Origin: Nocardia miyunensis NBRC 108239
GTDB lineage: Bacteria; Actinomycetota; Actinomycetes; Mycobacteriales; Mycobacteriaceae
Reading direction: 5' to 3'
Assembly (NCBI RefSeq): GCF_001613065.1
Contig: NZ_BDBQ01000002.1
Location: forward strand, 1-64,000
DNA: 64,000 bases
Each line of letters opens with the position of its first letter. Position 1 is the stretch's first letter. Of this stretch, positions 1-9,048 are shown piece by piece. Under the pieces are notes generated by a model. It searched no databases, was not told the origin of the DNA, and worked only from the letters and a program-made list of their open reading frames with translations. The translations under genes were made by a program, and so were the position numbers.

Positions 1-26
1 CGGACGCACGGCCCGGACCGCAACGC

Positions 27-3000
27 GTGCCCGCCCGCACCGAGCGGTCCGAATCCGTCGCGACCGCACAGCAGACCGAGGCCAAACCCGCGAGCGCGAA
101 TTCGCGGTTGCTCAGCGCCACCGGTTCGATCGCGATCGCCACGCTGATCAGCCGCATCACCGGATTCGGCAAGCAGGCGCTGGTGCTCATGGCGCTCGGC
201 CCGGCGGTCGCGAGTGCGTACACGGTCTCCAGCCAGATCCCGACGATGATCGAGCAGCTGGTGCTGGGCGCGGTGCTGACCGCCTTCGTGGTCCCGACCC
301 TGATCCGCGCGCAGAAAGAGGATCCCGATCACGGCGCGGCGTTCATGCGGCGGCTGTTCACCACGGCCGCCGCGCTGCTGGGCACCGCGGCGGTGGTGTG
401 CACCGCCCTCGCCCCGGTACTGACCAAATACCTGTTCCTCACCCATGACGGCAAGGTCAGCACCGGACTGACCACCGCGCTGGCCTACATGCTGATACCG
501 GCGGTGCTGTTCTACGGCATGTCGTCGCTGTTGATGGCGGTGCTCAACACCCACGAGATCTTCAAGCCGGGCGCCTGGGCCCCGGTGCTGAACAATCTGA
601 CCACGTTGGTCGTGCTGGGCCTGTACATGCTGTTGCCCGGCGAGATCTCGCTGGATCCGGTCCGGATGGGTCAGCCGAAACTGCTGGTACTGGGCTTGGG
701 TATCACCTTCGGCGTCTTCGTACAGGTCGCGAGCATGGTCCCGGCGATCCGGCGAACCGGTATCGACCTGCGGCCGCTGTGGGGTATGGATGCCCGGCTC
801 AAGCAGTTCGGCGGGATGGCCGCCGCCGTCGTGCTGTACGTACTGATCAGCCAGGCCGGATTCGTGTTCGCCACCCGGGTCTCCTCGCACTGGGATGTGG
901 CCGGGCCCGCGATCGTCAACCAGGCGTGGCTGCTGTTGCAGCTGCCCTACGGCGTACTGGGCGTCACCGTGCTCACCGCGATCATGCCTCGGCTGAGTCG
1001 CAACGCCGCCGACGACGACACCCCCGCGGTCGTCGACGATCTCGGCGCCGCCACCCGTTTGACCATGATCGCCCTGGTCCCGGTGGTGCTGTTCCTGACC
1101 GTGGCCGGGCCGCAGGTCGGCGAGGTGCTGTACGGCTACGGCCATTTCGGTCACGACAACGCGCATCGCCTGGGCGAGGCGGTCAGCTGGTCGGCCTTCA
1201 CCCTGATCCCGTACGCACTGGTACTGATCCATCTGCGCGTCTTCTATGCCCGCGAACAGGCCTGGACGCCGACCTGGATCATCCTGGGCATCACCGCGGT
1301 GAAGATCCTGGTGTGTGTGATCGCACCGCTGGTCGTCAGCCCGGACCAGGTGGTGATGGCGCTGAGCATGGCCACCGGGCTCGGCTTCCTCGCCGGCGCG
1401 ATCATCGGCGGCTGGCTACTGCACCGCAGCCTGGGTGATCTGCGAATGTCGAACGTCGGCCGCACGGTGACCCGCGTGGTGCTGGCGTCGGTCGCCGGCG
1501 CGGCGGTCACGCTGATCGTCGATCAACTTCTGGGCCTGTCGCGGCTACATCACGGGATCGGCGCGCTGTTCCGGGTCGGCGTCGACGGCATCGTGATGTT
1601 CGGCGTCGCCTTCGGTCTGATGCGTCTGGTCGGTATTCCGGAGATCGTCGCGATCACGGTCGCGATCTCCCGCAAGCTGGGCTTCACTCCGCCCGCGCCC
1701 GACCTCGACCTCGACAGTCCGGCGGGCGACGACCACGCGACAACCCTGCTGCCGCGGCCCGAACTGGCACAGCCGTACTACTACCGGTACGACCCCTACA
1801 CCGACGCGCAGACCATGGTCCTGCCGGTCATCCGGCCGGAAGCGGTTGACCGTACCGGCGGGGGTGAGTTCCCGTACCCTGTTCGGCAGAGAAACGCAAA
1901 TGCCGATCCCGGCGGCCGCGGAGAAGCGAATGTCACTTCTTCCGCAGCTCACGGGCCCGGCCGGGTCGGCGACGGGCCAGGTGCGCCGCCGGCATATGGG
2001 ACTTCGACACACCAGGGCGAAGGAGGAACGAGGGTGAGCGACGATGCGGCGGGCGGCGTCCCTGCCGCGCAAGCCGATGCCACCGCGGCGAGCGCGGTGC
2101 GCACCGAGGACGTCGTGCCCGGCGAGGTTCCCCCGGATGATCCGGGTGAGCAGGCGGAATCGGGCGAGGCGCAGAACTACGCCGAAGCTGCTTACGATTC
2201 CGCGGACGACGGGCATGCGCAGGACCAGCCGCCACATGATCAGACCTACGACACCGGCATGCTGCCGGTGGGTTCCCCCGAGATGCCGCCGATGCGCGTC
2301 GAATCGCCGTCCAAGCGGTCGCAGCGCGGTCCGAAGCTGATCCCGGGCGCCTCGGTGGCCGGTGGCCGCTACCGGCTGCTGGCCGACTGCGGCGGTGCCC
2401 GCGGTCTGCGGTTCTGGCAGGCGTTGGATGTGAAGCTGGACCGCGAGGTCGCGCTGACCTTCGTGGACGCCGATCAGAAGGCCGCGGACAATTCCGGGCA
2501 CGACGGCCCCCAGGCCATCCTGTCCCGCACCCTGCGGCTGGGCCGGATCAACTCCCCGGGCCTGGCCCGCGTGCTCGACGTGGTGCGCGGCAGTTCCGGC
2601 GGCATCGTGGTGGCCGAGTGGACCCCCGGGCGGTCACTGCGCGAGATGGCCGAGACCAGGCCCTCGCCGATCGGCGCCGCGCGCGCGGTCCGTGCCCTGG
2701 CCGCCGCGGCCGAGCTGGCCCATCGCGGCGGCGGTTCGCTGTCCATCGACCATCCGGACCGGGTGCGGATCAGCGCGTCCGGGGACGCGGTGCTGGCCTT
2801 CCCCGGAACGCTCGGCGATTCGGACGCGCAGTCCGATGTGCGCGGTCTCGGCGCGATGCTGTACGCGCTGATCACCGCGCGCTGGCCGATCCGGACCGGT
2901 GGGGTGAGCGGTGCGGCCGCCACCGTGGGCGGGCTGAAACTGGCCGATTCCGGTCCCGACGGCACGCCCGTCGAGCCGCGGCAGATCCGCCCGGAGACCC

Positions 3001-3866
3001 CGTTCGAGATCTCCGCGGTCGCGGTCCGCTCGCTGGAGTCGAACAAGGGCGTGCGCACGGCAGCGACGGTTCAGCACGTGCTCGAACAGGCCTCGGTGGT
3101 CGATCAGAAGACCGATTTCATCCCGGTGCTGCGGTTGGGTCAGCGCGCGCAGGCGCTGCCCGACGAAACCCTGGCCGATCCGGAACTGCTGGCCGCGGAG
3201 AAGGAACGCTCGCAGCGGATGATGTGGATCCTGGTCGGGCTCGGTGTGCTGGCGGCACTGGTGGTCGGCGTGATCATCTGGTGGCTGCTGAGCGTCTTCG
3301 CACCGCCCACCTCCAACGCACCCCTGGACGACCAGCGCAAACTCGGCCTCACCACGGCGGCGGTGGCTCCGGCACCGTCGAACGCGGCCACCTCGGCGCC
3401 GGCGAGCAGCGGTCCCGCCGGCGCCGGGGTGCCGGTGCCGACGACCGCGGCCACGGTGTTCTCCCCCGAGGGCACCCCCGACGACCCGAGTCACGTCTCG
3501 GCGGTGCTGGACGGCAATCCGACCACGATGTGGCGCACCGACCAGTACTTCCAGCAGTTCCCGTCCCTGAAGAAGGGCGTGGGCATCCTGACCACGCTCG
3601 GCAGCCCCAGCAAGCTGACCAAGGCGACCATCAATTCACCGAGTGCGGGCACGGTCGTCGAGGTGCGCACCTCGCCGACCGCCTCGCCCACGCTCGATCA
3701 GACCCAGCTGATCGGCCAGGTCACCCTCGGCAACGGCGTGACCAACATTCCCTTGCACAGCGATCAGCCGGTCGGCTACGTCCTGATCTGGATCACCTCG
3801 CTGGCCCACACCGGTAACCAGTACCAGTCGCAGATCGCCGACATCCACTACGAGGCCGCCCGCTGA
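27..3866 (+). CDS. murJ: Lipid II flippase MurJ fused to a pseudokinase and extracellular domain
   Basis: Flips lipid II across the membrane for peptidoglycan synthesis. Residues about 25-560 form the multi-span MviN/MurJ core. A disordered acidic linker follows, then a Ser/Thr-kinase-like domain at about 771-1010 in which the usual VAxK lysine is Thr (VALTFVD) and no HRD or DFG motif is visible, so it is a pseudokinase. A single membrane span lies near 1066-1090 and a discoidin-like C-terminal domain near 1130-1279 should be outside the cell. This is the architecture of mycobacterial MviN, where PknB phosphorylates the pseudokinase and FhaA binds it. The frame is open to the left edge of the window, so the GTG at 27 may not be the true start. 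An internal in-frame start with a strong Shine-Dalgarno lies at 2034. Confidence 0.93.
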   Translation: MPARTERSESVATAQQTEAKPASANSRLLSATGSIAIATLISRITGFGKQALVLMALGPAVASAYTVSSQIPTMIEQLVLGAVLTAFVVPTLIRAQKEDPDHGAAFMRRLFTTAAALLGTAAVVCTALAPVLTKYLFLTHDGKVSTGLTTALAYMLIPAVLFYGMSSLLMAVLNTHEIFKPGAWAPVLNNLTTLVVLGLYMLLPGEISLDPVRMGQPKLLVLGLGITFGVFVQVASMVPAIRRTGIDLRPLWGMDARLKQFGGMAAAVVLYVLISQAGFVFATRVSSHWDVAGPAIVNQAWLLLQLPYGVLGVTVLTAIMPRLSRNAADDDTPAVVDDLGAATRLTMIALVPVVLFLTVAGPQVGEVLYGYGHFGHDNAHRLGEAVSWSAFTLIPYALVLIHLRVFYAREQAWTPTWIILGITAVKILVCVIAPLVVSPDQVVMALSMATGLGFLAGAIIGGWLLHRSLGDLRMSNVGRTVTRVVLASVAGAAVTLIVDQLLGLSRLHHGIGALFRVGVDGIVMFGVAFGLMRLVGIPEIVAITVAISRKLGFTPPAPDLDLDSPAGDDHATTLLPRPELAQPYYYRYDPYTDAQTMVLPVIRPEAVDRTGGGEFPYPVRQRNANADPGGRGEANVTSSAAHGPGRVGDGPGAPPAYGTSTHQGEGGTRVSDDAAGGVPAAQADATAASAVRTEDVVPGEVPPDDPGEQAESGEAQNYAEAAYDSADDGHAQDQPPHDQTYDTGMLPVGSPEMPPMRVESPSKRSQRGPKLIPGASVAGGRYRLLADCGGARGLRFWQALDVKLDREVALTFVDADQKAADNSGHDGPQAILSRTLRLGRINSPGLARVLDVVRGSSGGIVVAEWTPGRSLREMAETRPSPIGAARAVRALAAAAELAHRGGGSLSIDHPDRVRISASGDAVLAFPGTLGDSDAQSDVRGLGAMLYALITARWPIRTGGVSGAAATVGGLKLADSGPDGTPVEPRQIRPETPFEISAVAVRSLESNKGVRTAATVQHVLEQASVVDQKTDFIPVLRLGQRAQALPDETLADPELLAAEKERSQRMMWILVGLGVLAALVVGVIIWWLLSVFAPPTSNAPLDDQRKLGLTTAAVAPAPSNAATSAPASSGPAGAGVPVPTTAATVFSPEGTPDDPSHVSAVLDGNPTTMWRTDQYFQQFPSLKKGVGILTTLGSPSKLTKATINSPSAGTVVEVRTSPTASPTLDQTQLIGQVTLGNGVTNIPLHSDQPVGYVLIWITSLAHTGNQYQSQIADIHYEAAR
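2021..2036 (+). promoter_or_regulatory. Internal Shine-Dalgarno and in-frame GTG inside the murJ fusion
   Basis: AGGAGG at 2021-2026 is followed by seven bases and a GTG at 2034, in the same frame as murJ (residue 670). The start sits between the flippase core and the pseudokinase domain, where the reading frame is low-complexity linker. It could give a separate pseudokinase protein of about 610 residues. Whether it is used cannot be told from sequence. Confidence 0.5.
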
Positions 3867-4026
3867 TTCGCTCTGGTTGCCTGCCCTTCGAACCTGCCGA
3901 TATGATTTCCACCGCGCTCTCAGCAGGGGAGCTTCCCGGGATCTGACGTCGCGGTTCCGGACGAGCGGTATGGGCAGATGTCCGATTCCGGGCATGTGTC
4001 GTCGAGAGCGCTGTGCCGAGGGGTAT

Positions 4027-4662
4027 GTGTTGCCGTTTGAAGCGATCGAGCGATCCAGCGGGGGGACGTCGGAGGCGTCCGCTGTAGGCAGGCGCCCGAT
4101 CGATCTGGACGCAGCCACCGATGTCGAACTCCTCGATGCCCACGTCGCGGGCGATCGCGACGCCTTCGGCGTCCTGTTCCGCCGCCACTACAACCACCTG
4201 TGGCAACTGGCCGTGCGAACCTGCCGGATCCAGGAGGATGCGGCGGATTCGCTACAGGATGCCCTGTGGTCCGCGCATCGAAACGCCGCCCGATTCCGCG
4301 GTGATGCGGAAGTGCGCAGCTGGCTGCATCGAATCGTGGTCAACGCCTGCCTGGATCGCATGCGGCGCAACAAGTCCCGCTACAGCGTGTCGCTGTCGGA
4401 CGAGAGTATCGCCGAACCGGTCGTGGAACGCGACGACATCGCTCGGCTCGAGGTGTCGATGCTGGTCGACAGCGCGCTGATGCGGCTGCCCGACGATCAG
4501 CGCGCCGCGCTGGTGGCCATCGATATGGAAGGGTATAGCGTGGCGGAAGCGGCGCAGTTGCTGGGCGTCGCCGAGGGGACGATCAAGAGCCGGTGCGCGC
4601 GCGGCCGCAAACGACTCCAACAGGAGTTGGAATTCCTGCGGAATCCCGGGAACCGGATGTAG
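4027..4662 (+). CDS. sigM: ECF RNA polymerase sigma factor SigM
   Basis: Extracytoplasmic-function sigma factor. Region 2 spans DAFGVLFRRHYNHLW through SWLHRIVVNACLDRM; region 4 spans LPDDQRAALVAIDMEGYS through GTIKSRCARGRKRL and carries the helix-turn-helix for the -35 element. It lies between murJ and the trxB-trxA pair, as sigM does in mycobacteria, and is followed by a membrane protein that fits its anti-sigma factor. The GTG at 4027 was chosen because GAGGGG precedes it closely; the TTG at 4030 gives better spacing and is an equal alternative. A longer frame starting at a TTG near 3877 is unlikely. Confidence 0.9.
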   Translation: MLPFEAIERSSGGTSEASAVGRRPIDLDAATDVELLDAHVAGDRDAFGVLFRRHYNHLWQLAVRTCRIQEDAADSLQDALWSAHRNAARFRGDAEVRSWLHRIVVNACLDRMRRNKSRYSVSLSDESIAEPVVERDDIARLEVSMLVDSALMRLPDDQRAALVAIDMEGYSVAEAAQLLGVAEGTIKSRCARGRKRLQQELEFLRNPGNRM

Positions 4663-4769
4663 TCGAGATGCGTCATTACTAGTGACGGACAAATTCCGTC
4701 ATACTGGCAGGCTCCGTCCGTTACGGGGCGGCGAGTACCACTGTTCACACGGCCCACCCCGGAGAGGCG

Positions 4770-5711
4770 ATGGATGACAAGGGCGAAGCCGCCGACCATC
4801 GGCGTCGGCCCGGGGTGAGCGGTTCGGACGACCCTGGAGGTTCGATGGCGGCACGCTCAGCTCCGCAACCTCCGTTCTCCACGGATCTGCTGGCCGATCT
4901 CCATGCCGACAATGTCGCCCCCGATCTGTCCGACCAGCTCTGGCCACAAGTCCGGCGCGATCCGGAAGCTCTGCGATTCCTGTGCTCGCTCGACGATGTC
5001 ACCACCGAACTGCGGAATCTGGGCCAGCAGCCCGCGATCCTGCATCCGATGCCCACCCAGGTCACCGCGCGGCTGGACGCATTACTCGATCAGCTCTCCT
5101 GCGGTAACGCGGCGATAGCCACCGACCCTGCCGCACCGGATGTCGAACCGGCCGAACACGTCGCCACCGTGCATCGCCTGCCGCTGGCCCGCCCGGCCCA
5201 GGGCCCCCCGAGAACGCATCCCCTGCCCGTCCTGGACGTCGAGGCCGACGACACCGAGGTCTCCGGCGACGAGACGGCACCCCTGCGAGCCGACCGCAGA
5301 CGCTGGCGTTGGCTCGCCGCCGCGGCCGCGGCCGTCGTCGTCGTCGGGGCCTCCCTGATCGCGGTGGATGCCGTACGGAGCCAGCAGAGCCCGCCGACCG
5401 CGCTACCCACCCAGCAGCCCGGCGACAACGTCCAGATCTCCGACGATCTCCCGGTCTCCCAGCTGCTCGGCGCCATGGGCCGCCGCGATCTGAGCGGTCC
5501 GCTCGCCGACCACGCCGCCCTGGCAGGCTGTGTCACCGCTGCCGGTCTGGACCGGTCCGTGCTCGGCGCGATGAACGCCACCTACCACGGTCAGGCCGCG
5601 GTATTGATCCTGCTCACCGGCCCGAATTCGCCGAAGATCACTGCGCTCATCGTCGGCCGGGACTGCGGTCCGGGCAATCCGCACGTGCTGGTGACGCAGG
5701 ACATCGGCTGA
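4770..5711 (+). CDS. Probable anti-sigma-M factor, single-pass membrane protein
   Basis: A 313-residue protein with a cytoplasmic N-terminal part of about 180 residues, one hydrophobic span near residues 183-203 (Ala/Val-rich, preceded by RRRWRW) and an extracytoplasmic C-terminal domain of about 105 residues. It follows sigM at 108 bp and precedes trxB, the place held by the anti-SigM factor RsmA (Rv3912) in M. tuberculosis. The function is inferred from position and topology; no ZAS-type HxxxCxxC motif is seen. The ATG at 4770 has GGAGAGG upstream. An ATG at 4845 has TGGAGG five bases upstream and could be the real start. Confidence 0.7.
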   Translation: MDDKGEAADHRRRPGVSGSDDPGGSMAARSAPQPPFSTDLLADLHADNVAPDLSDQLWPQVRRDPEALRFLCSLDDVTTELRNLGQQPAILHPMPTQVTARLDALLDQLSCGNAAIATDPAAPDVEPAEHVATVHRLPLARPAQGPPRTHPLPVLDVEADDTEVSGDETAPLRADRRRWRWLAAAAAAVVVVGASLIAVDAVRSQQSPPTALPTQQPGDNVQISDDLPVSQLLGAMGRRDLSGPLADHAALAGCVTAAGLDRSVLGAMNATYHGQAAVLILLTGPNSPKITALIVGRDCGPGNPHVLVTQDIG

Positions 5712-5776
5712 GCGAATCCGGCCGAGCACCCGCGGTGCGGTCCGGCTCACACCCGATGCGCTGGTCGTTCGGGGGC

Positions 5777-5803
5777 GGGAACAACAGCGTTTACCCTGTT
5801 GTT
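5777..5803 (+). promoter_or_regulatory. SigH/SigR-type promoter upstream of trxB
   Basis: GGGAAC at 5777-5782, an 18-bp spacer, then GTT at 5801-5803. This matches the GGAAY-N17/18-GTT consensus recognised by the redox-responsive ECF factors SigH (mycobacteria) and SigR (Streptomyces). It lies 41 bp before the trxB start, so the thioredoxin system is probably induced by thiol oxidation. An AACAACAG/TGTTGTT inverted repeat overlaps it. Confidence 0.6.
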
Positions 5804-5843
5804 GACCGACACGCCTGTTGAAACATTTCTTCGGAAGGGCCTC

Positions 5844-6830
5844 ATGAGTACGCAAGTTCGCGACCTGATCATCGTCGGCTCCGGCCCCGCCGGCTACACC
5901 GCCGCGGTCTACGCCGCACGCGCCGAGCTCGAACCGCTGGTGTTCGAGGGCACTCAGTTCGGCGGTGCGCTGATGACAACGACCGAGGTGGAGAACTTCC
6001 CCGGCTTCCGCGACGGCATCATGGGCCCCGACCTCATGGACGAGATGCGCGAGCAGGCCAAACGTTTCGGCGCGGACATCCGCACCGAGGACGTCGAGTC
6101 GCTGGACCTGTCCGGCCCGATCAAGAAGGTCACCGTCGGCGGTGAGACCTACGAGGCATACGCGGTCATCCTGGCCATGGGCTCGGCGGCCCGCTACCTG
6201 GACGTTCCGGGCGAGCAGCAGCTGCTGGGCCGCGGCGTGAGCGCCTGTGCCACCTGTGACGGATTCTTCTTCAAGGGCCAGGACATCGTCGTGGTCGGCG
6301 GTGGCGACTCGGCCATGGAGGAGGCGACGTTCCTCACGAAATTCGCCTCGAGCGTCACCATCGTGCACCGGCGCGAGGAGTTCCGCGCCTCGCGCATCAT
6401 GCTCGAGCGCGCCCGCGCGAACGAGAAGATCCGCTTCGTGCTGAACTCCGAGGTCACGCAGGTGCACGGCGACAGCAGCGTCACCGGCCTGACCCTGCGC
6501 GACACACGCACCGGCGAAACCTCCGAGCTCGCCGCGACCGGCCTGTTCGTCGCGATCGGCCACGACCCGCGCAGCGAATTGGTCCGCGGCCAGGTCGATC
6601 TCGACCCCGAGGGCTACGTGCTGGTCAACGACCCGAACACCTACACCTCGCTGCCCGGTGTGTTCGCCGCGGGCGATCTGGTCGACCACACCTACCGTCA
6701 GGCCATCACCGCGGCCGGCACCGGCTGCCGCGCGGCGATCGACGCCGAGCGCTGGCTCGCCGAACAGGGCGATATCGCCAGCAACACGCTCGACAACGCC
6801 GGCCAGCCGGTCGAAGTCTCCGCCAACTGA
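5844..6830 (+). CDS. trxB: Thioredoxin reductase
   Basis: FAD-dependent NADPH:thioredoxin oxidoreductase in the cytosol, which keeps TrxA reduced. The N-terminal FAD-binding GSGPAG lies near residue 12, the redox pair is CATC at Cys135 and Cys138, and the NADPH-binding [11 protein letters not shown] follows. The C-terminal FAD motif [10 protein letters not shown] is intact. At 328 residues it has the usual length. The ATG at 5844 is preceded by GGAAGGG; a more upstream in-frame start at 5799 lies inside the SigH-type promoter and was not used. trxA follows 25 bp downstream, so the pair is one operon. Confidence 0.97.
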   Translation: MSTQVRDLIIVGSGPAGYTAAVYAARAELEPLVFEGTQFGGALMTTTEVENFPGFRDGIMGPDLMDEMREQAKRFGADIRTEDVESLDLSGPIKKVTVGGETYEAYAVILAMGSAARYLDVPGEQQLLGRGVSACATCDGFFFKGQDIVVVGGGDSAMEEATFLTKFASSVTIVHRREEFRASRIMLERARANEKIRFVLNSEVTQVHGDSSVTGLTLRDTRTGETSELAATGLFVAIGHDPRSELVRGQVDLDPEGYVLVNDPNTYTSLPGVFAAGDLVDHTYRQAITAAGTGCRAAIDAERWLAEQGDIASNTLDNAGQPVEVSAN

Positions 6831-6855
6831 TTCACCGCTCGAGGAGTTCATCACG

Positions 6856-7182
6856 ATGTCCGATTCCACGAAGACCGTCACCGACGCCACCTTCAAGCAG
6901 GACGTGCTGGGCAGCGACAAGCCCGTCCTGGTCGATTTCTGGGCGGATTGGTGCGGCCCGTGCAAGATGGTCGCCCCGGTGCTGGAGGAGATCGCGGCCG
7001 CGCACGGCGACAAGCTGACCATCGCCAAGGTCGACGCCGACGCCAACCCGACCACGTCGCGGGACTACGAAGTCATGTCGCTGCCCACGATGATCCTGTT
7101 CTCCGGCGGCAAGGAGACCAAGCGGATCATCGGCGCCAAGGGTAAGGCCGCTCTGCTGCGCGAGCTCGACGGCATCATCTGA
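6856..7182 (+). CDS. trxA: Thioredoxin
   Basis: Small cytosolic dithiol reductant of 108 residues, partner of the upstream reductase. The active site is WCGPCK with Cys33 and Cys36, in a canonical thioredoxin fold with the cis-proline motif SLPTM. The ATG at 6856 has GAGGAG upstream. It follows trxB by 25 bp with no terminator between, so both should respond to the promoter at 5777. Confidence 0.97.
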   Translation: MSDSTKTVTDATFKQDVLGSDKPVLVDFWADWCGPCKMVAPVLEEIAAAHGDKLTIAKVDADANPTTSRDYEVMSLPTMILFSGGKETKRIIGAKGKAALLRELDGII

Positions 7183-7483
7183 CACGCATTCACCTCACGG
7201 CGGCGGCGGCGCGGGTTAGGATTTCGTCGCCGTCCGCCGGCGGTGTGTACTGTTCGCACGGCCGGCGAGGCTCCGTGGTTACGCAAAGGCGCGCCATCTC
7301 CGGGGTACGATCCTCTGCACTCGCCAGAATTGCAGAAATTCGGTCCGGGTCTGAGACAATCGACCGACGTTCCGGACGTGCGCCCCGCGGGGATCGCGCC
7401 CTGGCACACCCCCGAAAGAGCTTCGGGAGTGGACGGTCCCAGAAATGGGTACCCGGGTTGGCGGAAGGAAAGGGCTCTCACGC
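7183..7483. other. trxA-cwlM intergenic region
   Basis: About 300 bp without a gene. It begins with a GGC-rich stretch after the trxA stop and must carry the cwlM promoter, but no convincing -10/-35 pair or hairpin was identified. Confidence 0.5.
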
Positions 7484-8686
7484 ATGCACCGACTTCGTCA
7501 CGGCGATACCGGTCCAGCCGTAACAGAGGTTCGGAGCACCCTCGCAAGTCTCGGTTTCCTCCACATGCATCCGCACGGAGCAGACCGTTCCGACGGCCAT
7601 GGTGAGTTCTGGAAAGAGACGGACGGCGTCTTCGACCACGATCTCGATTCCGCTGTGCGCGCTTTCCAACAGCATCGCGGCCTGCTCGTCGACGGCGTGG
7701 TGGGCCCGGCCACCTATCGCGCGCTCAAGGAGGCGTCCTACCGCCTCGGTGCGCGCACTCTGATCTATCAACTCTCCGCCCCGCTGTACGGCGACGATGT
7801 GGCCACGCTGCAGCGCCGTCTGCAGGATCTGGGCTTCTACGTGCATCGCGTCGACGGCTATTTCGGCCCGCAGACACACGATGCGCTGACCGCGTTCCAA
7901 CGCGAGATCGGCCTGTCCGCGGACGGCATCTGCGGCCCCGACACGCTGCGTTCGCTGGATCTGCTGGGCGCGCGCGTCACCGGCGGCAATCCGCACCGGA
8001 TCGCGGAGGAGGAGGTCGTCCACCGGGCCGGTCCGCAGTTGACCGGTAAGCGGATCGTCATCGATCCGGGGATGGGCGGCCCCGACAAGGGCGTCACCGT
8101 GCCCACCGAATTCGGCGACGTCTACGAGTCGGAAATTCTGTGGGACCTGGCAAGCCGGCTCGAGGGCCGGATGGCGGCGACCGGCATGGAGACGTTCCTG
8201 TCCCGGCCGTGGGGCGCGAATCCGACCGACGCCGAACGCGCGGAGATCTCCAACACCTTCGACGCGGATCTGATGATCTCGCTGCGTTGCGCGACCAACC
8301 CCAGCACCCTCGCCAGCGGCGTGGCCAGCTTCCACTTCGGCAATTCGCACGGTTCGGTATCGATGATCGGCCAGGTGCTGGCCGGATTCATCCAGCGCGA
8401 AATCGTCGCCCGCACATCACTGCAGGACTGCCGCACCCATTCGCGCACCTGGGATCTGCTGCGCCTCACCAAGATGCCGACCGTCCAGGTCGACATCGGC
8501 TATCTCACCAACGATTACGACGCATCCGTCCTGACCAACCCGCGGATGCGCGATGTGATCGCCGAGGCCATCCTCATCTCGGTGAAGCGCCTGTACCTGC
8601 TCGGCCAGGACGACCAGCCCACCGGCACATACACTTTCGCCGAACTCCTCGCCGAAGAACTGGCAGCAGCCGATTCCGCCACATAA
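7484..8686 (+). CDS. cwlM: CwlM, amidase-fold regulator of peptidoglycan synthesis
   Basis: A 400-residue protein with two peptidoglycan-binding-type repeats (about residues 5-75 and 90-160, each with AFQ(Q/R)xxGLxxDGxxGPxT) and an amidase_3 fold (about 185-390). No signal peptide is present, so it is cytoplasmic. The usual zinc-binding DPGHGG is DPGMGG here, and the HAN motif is replaced by LRCAT, so amidase activity is unlikely. In mycobacteria CwlM is phosphorylated by PknB and then activates MurA; the C-terminal TGTYTFAELL resembles the phospho-site region. The ATG at 7484 was chosen; another at 7445 is possible. It sits between trxA and the parAB block, as in M. tuberculosis. Confidence 0.93.
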   Translation: MHRLRHGDTGPAVTEVRSTLASLGFLHMHPHGADRSDGHGEFWKETDGVFDHDLDSAVRAFQQHRGLLVDGVVGPATYRALKEASYRLGARTLIYQLSAPLYGDDVATLQRRLQDLGFYVHRVDGYFGPQTHDALTAFQREIGLSADGICGPDTLRSLDLLGARVTGGNPHRIAEEEVVHRAGPQLTGKRIVIDPGMGGPDKGVTVPTEFGDVYESEILWDLASRLEGRMAATGMETFLSRPWGANPTDAERAEISNTFDADLMISLRCATNPSTLASGVASFHFGNSHGSVSMIGQVLAGFIQREIVARTSLQDCRTHSRTWDLLRLTKMPTVQVDIGYLTNDYDASVLTNPRMRDVIAEAILISVKRLYLLGQDDQPTGTYTFAELLAEELAAADSAT

Positions 8687-9002
8687 CCGCCTTCCCGCGA
8701 CCTCAGCGTGTCGTTGAGTGCAGGGGAGACTGTTGCTTCTGGCCGACATTCGAGTGGTCGGCTACCTATTGCGCGTGCCCGGTGAGTTACCCGTGTGCAT
8801 CCGAAATCAGTTGTCACGTTGGAGTGCCACGGAGAATACGCTGGCGGCCGGGCGTCGATGACACGATGAGATGTTATCCGAGTGCTTGCCAGATCAGTCG
8901 ATGCGTTCGGGGTTGTCGTTCGCGGAGTCGGGGCGCCGCCTCCATCATCGGGAATGAGATGGCACCAGAGCGCGATCGGTACCGCGGGCTTGATGGCGAC
9001 CG
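8687..9002. other. Intergenic region after cwlM
   Basis: No gene or clear signal was found between the cwlM stop and the hairpin at 9003. The reading frames here lack support. Confidence 0.5.
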
Positions 9003-9038
9003 CCGGATACGTACTGCCTTGTGGCGGTACGTATCCGG
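9003..9038. terminator. Bidirectional hairpin between convergent genes
   Basis: CCGGATACGTAC at 9004-9014 region pairs with GTACGTATCCGG at 9027-9038, and the stem continues through a T-G wobble and GCC/GGC to a four-base TTGT loop, giving about 16 bp in all. It lies between cwlM and the convergent GNAT gene. There is no T-run, but such hairpins commonly end transcripts in actinobacteria. Confidence 0.7.
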
Positions 9039-9048
9039 GGCGTCCGTC

